This document shows, piece after piece, positions 9,917 to 18,741 of a stretch of 64,000 nucleotides of DNA. Made by a program: the position numbers and the translations under genes. Position 1 is the first letter of the stretch. The number at the start of each line of letters is the position of its first letter. Below the pieces are notes generated by a model that worked only from the letters and a program-made list of their open reading frames with translations, was not told where the DNA came from and searched no databases. The DNA is from CADEED01 sp963842515 (GTDB taxonomy: Bacteria; Pseudomonadota; Gammaproteobacteria; Steroidobacterales; Steroidobacteraceae), in NCBI GenBank assembly GCA_963842515.1, contig CAWJGO010000004.1, forward strand, positions 95,432-159,431, in the 5' to 3' direction.

Positions 9917-11560
9917 TCACGCGTGGCGAATGCGGTTGAGCGACCAGGGTGCCAGTGCGCCGACCATCAGGATCCCCAGCGCCAACCACATGACCCCGAC
10001 GACGTCTCCCGCAGGTATCCCGGCACGCCACGCCGCACCGAATGCCGCCGCGATCACGAGGGCGCCGCACGCGTAGCGGATCGTCAATGCGCGCTCCGCG
10101 AAGCCGCTCCAGAGCAGGTAGATAGTCGCGGACAACATGGCTGCCCCGGCAATCCAGAATGACACGCTGACGATCTCGCGCACCAGGGGCACTGGCCCGA
10201 ATCCCCTGCGTATGGCAAGGGTCAGCAGAATGATCGCGAGACTCCAGACAACCGGCAGCCATTGCACGACGAGCAGAACCCGGGGGTAGCGTGCGCGCAT
10301 CGCCTCGCGCGTCGCTTGCCAGGCGATGAAACCGGCGACGCCGATGGACATCACGACTGCCTGCGCGGCGTGTTTGTATCCCGTCTGTCCCCCGAAGGTG
10401 TTTGCGACTTCGCGCCGCAGCTTCAGCAAACCCTCACTCGCGTTCTTGCCTTCCGTCAGCCACGGCCCCCAGTCACTCACGAATGAGCTCGATGCCCACA
10501 CGCTCATGCCGACGGCGATCAGCGCAACCAGCGTGCAGGCAGTCCGCACCAGCACTTTGAGACTGGCCAGCTGCGCAGTGCCGTACGGCAGGGCCGCCTC
10601 GAAGGCGCTGGCGTAAATTCGTCCCTGTTTCCGGCGGATTCCGAACGCATTGCTCCCGAGGCCGAACACCAGAATCGGCACGGAAAACACCACGACCCCA
10701 ACGGCAGCGTGACGGGCTGGCGAAAAAGGAATACCGATCGCGAACAGCAAGGAGATCAACAGCGCGACACCCAAGCCGATCGTCAGCACGGGCAATCCGC
10801 TCGACTTGAGTTCGAACCACACCTGCGCCCGAGTCGCTGACGAGGTGGGACACGGAAGCCGGAACAGTGTGACCAGCCAGTCCGGGTATCCGCCTGACCG
10901 CGGCAGCTGAGGCGCGCTGGCCACGGCATCACCGCGGCGCTGCCTTGCTACCCCGGCGACGGTAAGGCCGAATGCGACGAGACTGAGCAAAACCAGCAGT
11001 GAGTTGTCGAGGAGCGAGAACTCGACCTGGGACGGCGAAACCGCACGAGCTTTGAGCAGGAAGAACAAAGGCAAAGAAAACGCAATCGATCCGACCCACT
11101 GGACGACCCTGCTCGGAGTCGACCATTGGATGCAGAGATAACAAAAATGTGAGGCCAGGATCCACGCGGTCACAGAGAACAACGCGAGCGGCTGGCCGAA
11201 GGCGAACCCCAGGAAAGCCGCGGACCCGAGGTACAACGCCATGCAGGAAATCGCGTCGTAAGCCATGGCGACGCCCACCAACACCACCGTCGGAACCGGG
11301 CGGGTGTAGAGAAGATAGAACGGAAAACCTGGCTTGTACCCGTCCATGAAACGGCCGCCGTTGAGCTTCAGAGTCGAAAACCAGACACACATGCCGTGCA
11401 GCACGATCAGGATCCAAAAGGCAACCGGGGCGCCTGCGTCGAGCAAGATCAGCGCGGCTGAGCCCGCGACCAGCCCCAGGCCGAGACGCTGCGCGGCTTC
11501 GACACGCGTCACCTGCCAGTTCTCCCACAGCATTGCGAGGACGGGTGAACGCATGTTCAT
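9917..11560 (-). CDS. ABC transporter membrane subunit (multi-pass)
   Basis: 547 residues with about 11-12 hydrophobic segments in two halves (for example LGLGLVAGSAALILLDAGAP near the start, and a late SVSFWIAGAAMLSATIYLLW). No cytosolic enzymatic motif is visible. Its start overlaps the stop of the ATPase gene by 4 bp (ATGA), the usual pairing of ATPase and permease, and a GntR/YtrA-type repressor heads the operon. The sequence is divergent from well-known ABC-2 permeases, so the assignment rests mainly on topology and context. It is followed after 11 bp by the secreted serine hydrolase gene. Confidence 0.75.
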   Translation of the reverse strand: MNMRSPVLAMLWENWQVTRVEAAQRLGLGLVAGSAALILLDAGAPVAFWILIVLHGMCVWFSTLKLNGGRFMDGYKPGFPFYLLYTRPVPTVVLVGVAMAYDAISCMALYLGSAAFLGFAFGQPLALFSVTAWILASHFCYLCIQWSTPSRVVQWVGSIAFSLPLFFLLKARAVSPSQVEFSLLDNSLLVLLSLVAFGLTVAGVARQRRGDAVASAPQLPRSGGYPDWLVTLFRLPCPTSSATRAQVWFELKSSGLPVLTIGLGVALLISLLFAIGIPFSPARHAAVGVVVFSVPILVFGLGSNAFGIRRKQGRIYASAFEAALPYGTAQLASLKVLVRTACTLVALIAVGMSVWASSSFVSDWGPWLTEGKNASEGLLKLRREVANTFGGQTGYKHAAQAVVMSIGVAGFIAWQATREAMRARYPRVLLVVQWLPVVWSLAIILLTLAIRRGFGPVPLVREIVSVSFWIAGAAMLSATIYLLWSGFAERALTIRYACGALVIAAAFGAAWRAGIPAGDVVGVMWLALGILMVGALAPWSLNRIRHA

Positions 11561-12462
11561 GCCGCCTCCACCTGCTGGCGGCTTCGGCCGGCGCGCGCCA
11601 GGAAGATTTCTTCGAGCGTGGCATCGCGCGACTCCACGACCTCACCGCCGCGGGCGACGACCGAGTGCCGGAACTGCTCGGGCGAGCCACTGTGCACGAC
11701 GTTCCAGGCGCGGCCACCACCTTCGATCACCAGCGCGGTATCGAGAACCGGTGGTTCATCCAGGTGCTCCACGAAGCGCACGCGACTGCGCTGATAGGCG
11801 CTGCGTACGTCGTCGAGCACGCCGCTCACGGTCACGCGGCCCTGATGCATCAACGTCACGTGGTCCGACATCCGCTCCACCTCGTCGAGCAGGTGCGACG
11901 AGAAGATCACCGTGCGCCCGTCATCGGCGACGGCGCGAACGATGGCATCGAGGATGTCGCGACGTACCACGGCATCGAGGCCTGACGAGGGTTCGTCCAG
12001 AATCAGCAGCTCGGGACGATAGGCCACCGCCGCGATCAGGCCGGCCTGTGCGCGCATGCCCTTCGAGAGCTCCTTGATCTTCTTGGACGGATCGAGTGCG
12101 AACGTCTCGAGCAGTTCGCGCGCGTATGACGCATCCCAGGTCGGATGGTAGGCCTGCGTGTAGCGCATCAGCTCATCGATGCGCATCCATTCCGGCAGCT
12201 CACGCTCCTCGGATAGATAGCCCACGCGGCTCAGCACGCCGACGGGATCGCGAACGGGGTCGAGGCCGAAGACGCGCACCGAGCCGCTCGTGGCGCGCAA
12301 CAAACCGAGCAGATGCTTGAGGAGCGTGGTCTTGCCCGCGCCGTTGGAGCCCACGAGCCCGTAGACCTGACCCGCGGTAGCGTGAAACGTCACACCGTCG
12401 AGGGCCTTCTTGTGCTCGAACGATCTCGAGAGGTCATTGACGTCGACAACTGTCTGTTCCAT
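11557..12462 (-). CDS. ABC transporter ATP-binding protein (YtrB/CcmA-like)
   Basis: 301 residues. Walker A GSNGAGKTT (about 38-46), signature LSKGMRAQAGLIAAVA, Walker B LLILDEPSSGLDAVVRRDIL, switch IFSSHLLDEVERM. The LSKGM signature and the C-terminal 80-residue extension are typical of ABC-2 drug/antibiotic-resistance type ATPases regulated by YtrA-like repressors. The ATG at 12462 follows AAAAGGAGCGATAAAA. It overlaps the membrane subunit gene by 4 bp and lies 22 bp after the gntR stop. Confidence 0.92.
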   Translation of the reverse strand: MEQTVVDVNDLSRSFEHKKALDGVTFHATAGQVYGLVGSNGAGKTTLLKHLLGLLRATSGSVRVFGLDPVRDPVGVLSRVGYLSEERELPEWMRIDELMRYTQAYHPTWDASYARELLETFALDPSKKIKELSKGMRAQAGLIAAVAYRPELLILDEPSSGLDAVVRRDILDAIVRAVADDGRTVIFSSHLLDEVERMSDHVTLMHQGRVTVSGVLDDVRSAYQRSRVRFVEHLDEPPVLDTALVIEGGGRAWNVVHSGSPEQFRHSVVARGGEVVESRDATLEEIFLARAGRSRQQVEAA

Positions 12463-12484
12463 TTTTATCGCTCCTTTTCCTGCC

Positions 12485-12910
12485 CTATCTATTCACTTCT
12501 TTGGTCACTTCCGCAGGTTCGGCGCCGGTCTCGTCCATCGCCGCTTTCCGTTCCCGCACCATCCGCAGAATGTCGTCCGCGGTGAAGTTCAACTGGTGCG
12601 CCTCGGCCAGCAATGCGTCGATACGTTGCTCGATCACCCGGCGCCGTTCACGCAACGCCACTTGCTGCGGGCGCCCTTCCGAGACGAACGTGCCCGACCC
12701 TTGGCGCTTCTGAAGGACTCCCGAGGTCTCCAATTCGCCGTACGCCTTCACGATCGTGTTCGGTGTGACCTTCAACTGCAGCGCCAGCGTTCGTATGGGG
12801 GGCAGTTCTTCGCCGGGCTGAAGGAGCCCAGACGCCACTAAGTATTTGACCTGGTTGACGATCTGGCGGTAGATCGGCACGCCGTCGGTCAGGTTGATGG
12901 TGATATCCAC
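12485..12910 (-). CDS. GntR family (YtrA-type) transcriptional repressor
   Basis: 141 residues, short as in the YtrA subfamily: a winged helix-turn-helix (GVPIYRQIVNQVKYLVASG ... PPIRTLALQLKVTPNTIVKA ... GVLQKRQGSGTFVSEG) and a short helical tail with no ligand domain of the FCD or UTRA kind. The start is a GTG at 12910. The gene heads the operon with the ABC transporter and serine hydrolase, and the inverted repeat at 12929-12960 just upstream is a likely autoregulatory site. YtrA-type repressors in other bacteria respond to cell-envelope stress; the inducer here is unknown. Confidence 0.93.
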   Translation of the reverse strand: MDITINLTDGVPIYRQIVNQVKYLVASGLLQPGEELPPIRTLALQLKVTPNTIVKAYGELETSGVLQKRQGSGTFVSEGRPQQVALRERRRVIEQRIDALLAEAHQLNFTADDILRMVRERKAAMDETGAEPAEVTKEVNR

Positions 12911-12928
12911 AGTAGGCGGCTTTGGTCC

Positions 12929-12960
12929 GTATCAGTGCAAGTGTATGGGTACACTGATAC
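12929..12960. promoter_or_regulatory. Nested inverted-repeat operator for the YtrA-type repressor
   Basis: A perfect 9-bp inverted repeat GTATCAGTG / CACTGATAC (12929-12937 and 12952-12960, 14-bp spacer) encloses a second perfect repeat AGTGTA TGGG TACACT (12940-12955). It lies 19 bp upstream of the gntR start, in the divergent region between the repressor operon and the amidohydrolase gene. AGTGTA/TACACT half-sites resemble, as I recall, those of Bacillus YtrA. Autoregulation is likely; control of the plus-strand gene is possible. Confidence 0.6.
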
Positions 12961-13104
12961 AATTCGCGGCGGCCGTCAAGGCCCAGGATCATATCGGCCC
13001 CCACTTCGGGCCATCGCCGGATTGACTAGTTAGGCTGCGGCTGTAAACCGCTTGGCAAGGAGGCGCATCTAGACAACTCCCATCTGCGATCTCACGGAGT
13101 GAAC

Positions 13105-14466
13105 GTGCATCATCTGTACCTTGGACTGATGCTCTCGGCAGGCGTCTTGTCTTTCGCCGCGCACGCTGGCGATAGCTCGGCACGAACCACGGCGTTCGTC
13201 CATGTCAACGTGGTTCCAATGGACCGTGATCGGGTGCTCGCCGATCAGACGGTGATCGTTGAAGGCGACAAGATCGTGGCGATCGGGAGCCGCCTTCCGG
13301 TGCCTTCGGGCGCGCAGGTGATCGATGGGCGAAGGAGCGCTTATTTGTCACCCGGTTTGGCCGACATGCATACGCATTCGGAGACCACGGACGACCTGGC
13401 CATATATCTGACTACGGGTGTGACAACGGTTTTGCACATGGGGGGCGCCCGCCCAGCTTTCGTCGACAACATCGTCCCTGCGGTAAATCGCGGCGCCATC
13501 CCAGGACCGCACGTCTACACCAGTTTCAAGGTCGACGGATCAGCCGATTTCAATGGGTTCGTCATCAAGACTCCAGCCGATGCGCGTGCGATCGTTGGTC
13601 TCGCCAAGACCAACAAATACGATTTCATCAAGGTTTATGTCGGCCTTTCGCCCGAGATATTTTCGGCACTCGCAGAGGAAGGGCGCCCATTGGCCATGCC
13701 TCTGGTCGGTCACGGCGTCTACGCGGTCCGGCTTGAACGCCAGCTTGCGCAGGGGCAGGTGCTCATCGCGCATGCCGAAGAATTTTTCTACACTTTTTTT
13801 ACGCCACCTGGGATAACGGAGACCGATAAGCCGCCGGATCTTAGCCGTATCCCGGCGGCAGTCGCGTTGACCAAGAAATACAACACCGCGGTGACCGCCG
13901 ACCTTGCGACTTACGCAGCCATCGCGCAGCAGATCGGGCGTCCAGATGTTGTCGCTTCCTATCTAGCTCGACCCGCGTCGTCCTATCTATCGCCCGGCGA
14001 TCGCCTCGCCTGGCAGAGAAGCCGGTACGTCAACAAGACCGCGAACTTGGGTCCGAAGCTCGCCTTCTTGAGACGGCTCGTCAAAGCAATGGCTGACGCG
14101 GGCGTGCAGCTGGTGACGGGTACCGATGCCCCTACTGTTCCGGGAACGGTGCCGGGTTTCTCGCTCCACGACAACTTGAGGGAGCTGGAGGCATCGGGAT
14201 TGACTCAGTTTCAGGCGCTGACGGCCGCCACGCAGGCGGCAGGCGCTTTCATCAATCGGACCATAGGAGGCGATCCGTTCGGTGTCATCGCGCCGGGTTA
14301 TCGCGCTGACCTGATTCTTTCCGAGAACAACCCCCTCGCGACGCTTGCCACTCTCCGCACACCGATGGGAGTGATGGTTAGGGGACAGTGGCGGGATGCC
14401 GCCGCTCTCGAAGCTCTCGCCGGCGGGATTCGCGAGAGTTACCGGCGCGCAGCGACTGTACGCTAG
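13105..14466 (+). CDS. Secreted metal-dependent amidohydrolase
   Basis: About 453 residues. The GTG at 13105 is preferred because CGGAG lies 5-9 bases upstream; a GTG at 13099 in the same frame is also possible. A signal peptide (LYLGLMLSAGVLSFAAHA) comes first, followed by the amidohydrolase-superfamily metal set: DMHTHSE, a lysine in FIKVYVG at the carbamylated-lysine position, histidines in VGHGVYAVR and IAHAEEFFY, and the aspartate in LVTGTDAPTVPG. The architecture matches imidazolonepropionase-like or prolidase-like periplasmic hydrolases (AdeC-like composite domain with VPMDRDRVLADQTVIVEGDKI at the N terminus). The substrate cannot be told. It starts divergently from the GntR operon, 155 bp before an ABC exporter pair. 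Confidence 0.88.
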   Translation: MHHLYLGLMLSAGVLSFAAHAGDSSARTTAFVHVNVVPMDRDRVLADQTVIVEGDKIVAIGSRLPVPSGAQVIDGRRSAYLSPGLADMHTHSETTDDLAIYLTTGVTTVLHMGGARPAFVDNIVPAVNRGAIPGPHVYTSFKVDGSADFNGFVIKTPADARAIVGLAKTNKYDFIKVYVGLSPEIFSALAEEGRPLAMPLVGHGVYAVRLERQLAQGQVLIAHAEEFFYTFFTPPGITETDKPPDLSRIPAAVALTKKYNTAVTADLATYAAIAQQIGRPDVVASYLARPASSYLSPGDRLAWQRSRYVNKTANLGPKLAFLRRLVKAMADAGVQLVTGTDAPTVPGTVPGFSLHDNLRELEASGLTQFQALTAATQAAGAFINRTIGGDPFGVIAPGYRADLILSENNPLATLATLRTPMGVMVRGQWRDAAALEALAGGIRESYRRAATVR

Positions 14467-14621
14467 ATTCGACGCACTTCGCGGAACGCCATACCTCGCC
14501 GCCGTCGAATGCAACGTGGCGACATCAAGTCTGTCCGCAGCAGCACCCTCAAGAGAGCAACTCCGCCCTCGCGCAAAACGTGAAGATAGGCCAAAGTGGG
14601 AGAAGCCTTAGAGGGGAGACG

Positions 14622-15569
14622 ATGAACGACAAGGTGCTCGAGCTCGAAAATGTCACGAAGCGCTTTGGCGACTTCACCGCAGTCCAAGACGTGAGCCTGA
14701 CTATTCCACGCGGGTCCATTTACGGATTCCTCGGGCAGAATGGGGCGGGAAAGACGACGACGATCCGCATGATCTTCGACATCATCAAGCCGACGAGCGG
14801 GCGCATCACGATACTCGGCGCGTCTTCGGCGCTCGACGTCCGGCCGCGCATCGGCTATCTGCCCGAGGAGAAGGGACTTTACAAGGCGATGACCGCGGCC
14901 GCGACTATCGCCTTCTTCGCCTCACTCAAAGGGCTCTCGCGCAAGGCCGCGAAACAGCGCTCCCATGAGCTGCTCGAACGCTACGGTCTCGGCGAATTCA
15001 AGGACGCCAAGATCCAGACGCTCTCGAAAGGCATGAGTCAAAAGGTGCAGGTGATTTGCGCCGTAGCACACGAGCCGGAGTTCGTCGTCCTCGACGAGCC
15101 CTTCTCGGGCCTCGACCCCGTCAACCAGCAGGTCCTCGAACAGTTGATTCGCGATCTCGCCCGACGGGGGTCGACCGTGATCTTCTCGACACATGTCATG
15201 CAACATGCCGAAAGGCTCTGCGACCACCTGCTCTTGATCGCGAAGGGTCGCAAAATCTTCGACGGCACCGTCGCCGGCGCGAAGGCGACGATTCCGCGTC
15301 GCGTGCTGATCAGCACTGAAAGCAACATCGATCCGCTCGTTGGACTCGACGGCGTCGCCGAAATCAAGCCACTCGGTGAATCGCCCGCGAATCCCGGCGC
15401 GAAGGATTGGGAAATCCGGCTGCGCGCGCAGACCAGCGCGCAGGCAATTCTCGAGAAGTGTTTCCAGAGTGGCATCGTGCTGCGCCGGTTCGATCACTCC
15501 GAGCCGAGCTTGCACGACGCTTTCATGGCGCTCGTCGGCGCCGATGCCATCCTTGAGGAACCAGCATGA
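14622..15569 (+). CDS. NatA-like ABC transporter ATP-binding protein
   Basis: 315 residues from the ATG at 14622, which follows GAGGGGAGAC; an upstream in-frame extension would overlap the amidohydrolase gene and is not credible. Walker A GQNGAGKTT, signature TLSKGMSQKVQ, Walker B FVVLDEPFSGLDPVNQQV, switch IFSTHVMQHAERL, plus a C-terminal DUF4162-like extension (ISTESNIDPLVGLDGVAEI) characteristic of NatA/YhaQ-type exporters. It overlaps the permease gene by 4 bp (ATGA). Confidence 0.93.
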   Translation: MNDKVLELENVTKRFGDFTAVQDVSLTIPRGSIYGFLGQNGAGKTTTIRMIFDIIKPTSGRITILGASSALDVRPRIGYLPEEKGLYKAMTAAATIAFFASLKGLSRKAAKQRSHELLERYGLGEFKDAKIQTLSKGMSQKVQVICAVAHEPEFVVLDEPFSGLDPVNQQVLEQLIRDLARRGSTVIFSTHVMQHAERLCDHLLLIAKGRKIFDGTVAGAKATIPRRVLISTESNIDPLVGLDGVAEIKPLGESPANPGAKDWEIRLRAQTSAQAILEKCFQSGIVLRRFDHSEPSLHDAFMALVGADAILEEPA

Positions 15570-17098
15570 GATACACGCTTCTGATCGCGCTGCGCGAGTT
15601 CGCAGAGAACGCCAAAACGAAAGGGTTCTGGATCGGCATCTTCACGCTTCCGGTGCTCTTGGCCATCAGCATCGGCGTCTCGACCAAGCTCGCCCACTCG
15701 GAACCATCGCGGTACTTCCTCGTCGTCGACAAATCCGGCGCGTTTGCCGAACCCATCGACCAATCAATCGAGTGGGAGCACCAGCGCTCCGTGCTCCAGG
15801 CGCTTGGCAGGTACGTCCAGGAAAACCTGCGCGCCGGGCAGCATCCCGAGGTCAATCTCGCTACATACCAGGCTTCCGTCGATACCTTTATCGCCGCCGG
15901 CGGCAAGGATGCCTATCTAGCGCAGCTCCGGCCCATGCTTCGGGAACATATACCTGAGTTCAAGGAGCCCACTCGCCTGTTCGTGCGCGCCGCGTTGCCC
16001 CAGGAAATCGACGCCGGCGCGAGCGCCGACTCGATCCTCGCGCAGCTCAAGCCCTATCTGCTCGGCGACCGGCGCATCGCGGCCGGCGGCGGGGATGCGC
16101 CCCTCTTCGCGGTTGTCCTGCTCGCGCCCGACGCAGTGGCCGGAGCCACGCGGTGGACCGGCGCAGAAGCGATCCAGTACTGGTCGACCAATCTTGCCGT
16201 CGACGATCTTCCCGAACTGATTCGCAACGCGCTGAACCGCGAAACCCGGCGCCGTCTCTACGTCGCGCGCGGCGTCGACGTCGCCACGGTGCGGGAAATC
16301 GAGGCAACGTACGCCCGCCTTGGCACGTTCGATCCCGGCAAAGCCGCAGGGACGGAAACCGTCAGCACCGCGGACCGCGTTGCCCGCAACGTGCCGGTCG
16401 CTTTCGTGTACCTGCTCTGGATGTCGATCTTCACGGTCATGCAGATGCTGCTCAACAACACCCTCGAGGAGAAGTCGAACCGGATTGCCGAGGTGTTGCT
16501 CTCTTCCGTTACGCCAAACGAAATCATGATGGGCAAGCTGCTCGGTATCGCTGGAATCGGCCTGACGATGGTAGGCGCATGGCTGGCAACCGTCTTCATC
16601 GGCGCGCAGCTCTACCAAAGTATGGGAGGCGCTGGCGCCGACGTCATCGGGCCAGCAGTCGACGCCGTGGCATCGTCGGGTCTCATCCCGATGTTCGTAC
16701 TGTGCTTCCTGCTCGGCTATCTGATCTACGCCGGCCTCTTTCTCTCGATCGGCGCGCTGTGCAACGACCTCAAGTCGGCTCAGAACGCGCAGGCCCCGAT
16801 GATGCTCATCATGATGGTCCCCCTCTTCACGATGATTTTCGTCAACCGCGATCCGCACGGCACGATCGCGACCATTCTCACGTGGATACCGCTCTACACG
16901 CCGTTCACGATGATGAACCGGGCCGCGGCCGATCCACCGTTGATGGAATTGGTCGGCGCGACGCTGCTCATGATCGCGACTGCGGCGCTGCTGCTTTGGT
17001 CGGCGGGCCGCATCTTCCGGATGGCCATGCTGCGCGCCGGCAACCGCCCGAAACTCGCCGAGATGGTGCAGTGGATTCGCGGCCGCGGCGATGCATGA
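15566..17098 (+). CDS. NatB/YhaP-like ABC-2 transporter permease
   Basis: 510 residues. An N-terminal helix (about 22-40, GFWIGIFTLPVLLAISIGV) is followed by a large extracytoplasmic domain (about 45-275), then five or six helices in the C-terminal half (for example VAFVYLLWMSIFTVMQMLL, IGLTMVGAWLATVFIGAQL). The conserved LEEKSNRIAEVLLSSVTPNEIMMGK loop region is a hallmark of NatB-type permeases. Translationally coupled to the ATPase. Members export ions, bacteriocins or toxic compounds; the substrate here is not evident. Confidence 0.92.
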   Translation: MRYTLLIALREFAENAKTKGFWIGIFTLPVLLAISIGVSTKLAHSEPSRYFLVVDKSGAFAEPIDQSIEWEHQRSVLQALGRYVQENLRAGQHPEVNLATYQASVDTFIAAGGKDAYLAQLRPMLREHIPEFKEPTRLFVRAALPQEIDAGASADSILAQLKPYLLGDRRIAAGGGDAPLFAVVLLAPDAVAGATRWTGAEAIQYWSTNLAVDDLPELIRNALNRETRRRLYVARGVDVATVREIEATYARLGTFDPGKAAGTETVSTADRVARNVPVAFVYLLWMSIFTVMQMLLNNTLEEKSNRIAEVLLSSVTPNEIMMGKLLGIAGIGLTMVGAWLATVFIGAQLYQSMGGAGADVIGPAVDAVASSGLIPMFVLCFLLGYLIYAGLFLSIGALCNDLKSAQNAQAPMMLIMMVPLFTMIFVNRDPHGTIATILTWIPLYTPFTMMNRAAADPPLMELVGATLLMIATAALLLWSAGRIFRMAMLRAGNRPKLAEMVQWIRGRGDA

Positions 17099-17169
17099 CG
17101 TTGACCAGGGAATTCTGGCAATTAGTTAGTCTCCGACTTTGCTCACGAATTCCTGCGCAGACTGGTTGG

Positions 17170-18156
17170 TCAATACCGAGCCTCGGTGGCAGCGAGCTGC
17201 GCCTTGCGCTCTCGTCGATAGCGCGCCGGTGGCACCCCGAACGCGCGCCTGAAGGCGCGATTGAACGCGGCTTCCGATTCGTATCCGACGTCGTAAGCGA
17301 CCTGCAGGACCTTCCGGTCGGTCGTCGTCAACCGACGCTCGGCGAGCTGCAGTCGCCATCGCGCGAGGTACGCCAGCGGCGACTCGCCCATGAGTTGGAC
17401 AAACCGTTCGGCCAGCACCGTTCGCGACGTTCCGCTCTCCCGTGCCAAATCGGCCAACGTCCATGCGCGCGCGGGGTGGCGATGCAGAAGTGCGAGCGCC
17501 TGACCAACTTTCGGATCGCGCGCAGTGGCAAGCCATCCCGTGCGCTCGGAAGGCAGGTCGTCCATGTAGCGGCATAGAGTTTCCACGAACAACGTCTCGG
17601 CAAGCTTCGCAAGAACTGCCAACCGGCCGGCTCGCTTCGATTCGATCTCACTCACGCCGTTGCGTATCGCGCTCTCGATCCATGCACCGGCTGGGCTGTC
17701 ACGCAAATTGACCTTGAACATCGGCGGCAGACCGCTCAGGAATGAGCTCTCGGCGTGGCGCTCACAACCGAGATATCCGCAGATGATCCGCGTCACCGCT
17801 CCAGAGCCGCCCCACTTCTCGGTAGCGAACTCACCCTTGGAGAGCTTCGGCAGGAGGCGGCCTCCGGGAAACAGTTTGGACGTTCGTCCCCTCCACAACT
17901 CGTGAGCATCACCTTGCGGGAAGACGACGATATCTCCCGCTGTCAGCGCTAGCTCATCGCAACCGGCGGTGCGAGCGGTCGCTTCGCCATCCGTCACGAG
18001 GTGAAACAGCACGAGCCGCTCACTCTCCGGTGAAACGATCGGACCCACCTTGTCTTGCGCCGGCGTAGCGAAACGCCACGGCGCGGAAAACTCGCCGTTG
18101 AAAAAGAGCGCGCTCGTGAGGCGCACGGCACGCATGGCTTCAGACAGTGCATCCAT
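17170..18156 (-). CDS. AraC family transcriptional regulator (cupin_6 type)
   Basis: 328 residues from the ATG at 18156 (MDALSEAMRAVRLTSALFF), which matches the usual start of this subgroup; an upstream extension reads as non-coding. The N-terminal cupin-like AraC_binding domain (about 10-190) includes LVTDGEATARTAG and GDIVVFPQGDAHELW. The C-terminal double HTH has AWTLADLARESGTSRTVLA and VLQVAYDVGYESEAAFNRAF and ends in PPARYRRERKA. Related regulators usually control an adjacent oxidoreductase or detoxification gene; here the neighbours are an ABM-domain protein and SnoaL-like proteins on the same strand upstream. The ribosome site is weak, so the start is moderately certain. Confidence 0.9.
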   Translation of the reverse strand: MDALSEAMRAVRLTSALFFNGEFSAPWRFATPAQDKVGPIVSPESERLVLFHLVTDGEATARTAGCDELALTAGDIVVFPQGDAHELWRGRTSKLFPGGRLLPKLSKGEFATEKWGGSGAVTRIICGYLGCERHAESSFLSGLPPMFKVNLRDSPAGAWIESAIRNGVSEIESKRAGRLAVLAKLAETLFVETLCRYMDDLPSERTGWLATARDPKVGQALALLHRHPARAWTLADLARESGTSRTVLAERFVQLMGESPLAYLARWRLQLAERRLTTTDRKVLQVAYDVGYESEAAFNRAFRRAFGVPPARYRRERKAQLAATEARY

Positions 18157-18357
18157 CCAGCAAGAATCGCCTGTCAAGAGTTTCAGACAATCAATCGTCT
18201 TCGGCCTGGCTCCCGGCGGACCTTCATCGGAACCAGCGCTGGTCGCCGAGCAAGTATACAACCCATGAAATTGCGCCACTTGACAAGACACCATCATCCT
18301 GCGGTGAACATCCCTACATCGTGACTGCCGCGGTGATGCCAGCATTTGACTTCGGGA

Positions 18358-18696
18358 CTAGCGGCGCGTTGCAGGCCGACGCTTCGGGCGCCGTTTCTCA
18401 AAGGGCGCACCTGATTTCTGGATGGTGTGTTTCTGCACTTCGACGCGAAGGATGCGAGGAATCTTCTTCGGAGCGTTGGACACGGCACGCCACGAATTCA
18501 GGTCTTTCTCGGATCGCCAGAACTCGAACATGTTGATGCGATTCGAGTCGACCGGATCGGCCGTTATCGCCATATCCAGGCAGCCAGGGGTGCTTCGAGC
18601 TCGAAGCATCATGTCTTTGAATTTTTCGACCATTTCATCTCTCTTGCCGGGATCGACGGTGTACCAACCGGCGACGATGACCTTCTGCGCATTCAT
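18358..18696 (-). CDS. Antibiotic biosynthesis monooxygenase (ABM) domain protein
   Basis: 112 residues from the ATG at 18696, selected over an upstream ATG at 18729 because AAAGGAG sits 8 bases before it. The fold pattern is ABM-like: VAGWYTVDPGKRDEMVEKF at the start, RARSTPGCLDMAITADP in the middle and NMFEFWRSEKDLNSW, then RILRVEVQKHTI. These dimeric ferredoxin-like proteins include monooxygenases acting on quinones and small toxic aldehydes, but many are uncharacterised. The last 25 residues are basic and low in complexity. It follows the SnoaL-tandem gene on the same strand (45-bp gap) and may be cotranscribed with it. Confidence 0.85.
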   Translation of the reverse strand: MNAQKVIVAGWYTVDPGKRDEMVEKFKDMMLRARSTPGCLDMAITADPVDSNRINMFEFWRSEKDLNSWRAVSNAPKKIPRILRVEVQKHTIQKSGAPFEKRRPKRRPATRR

Positions 18697-18741
18697 GTCA
18701 CTCACTCCTTTTTGTTTCGGCGTCGACATTCGTTCGCGCGC

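Noticed and set aside
9906..10262. N-terminal extension of the serine hydrolase frame up to 10262
   Set aside because: It runs through the membrane-protein gene in another frame; the ATG at 9905 has a good ribosome site and signal peptide.
13023..13048. TTGACT...TGTAAA as promoter of the amidohydrolase
   Set aside because: The spacer is only 14 bp, too short for a standard sigma-70 promoter.
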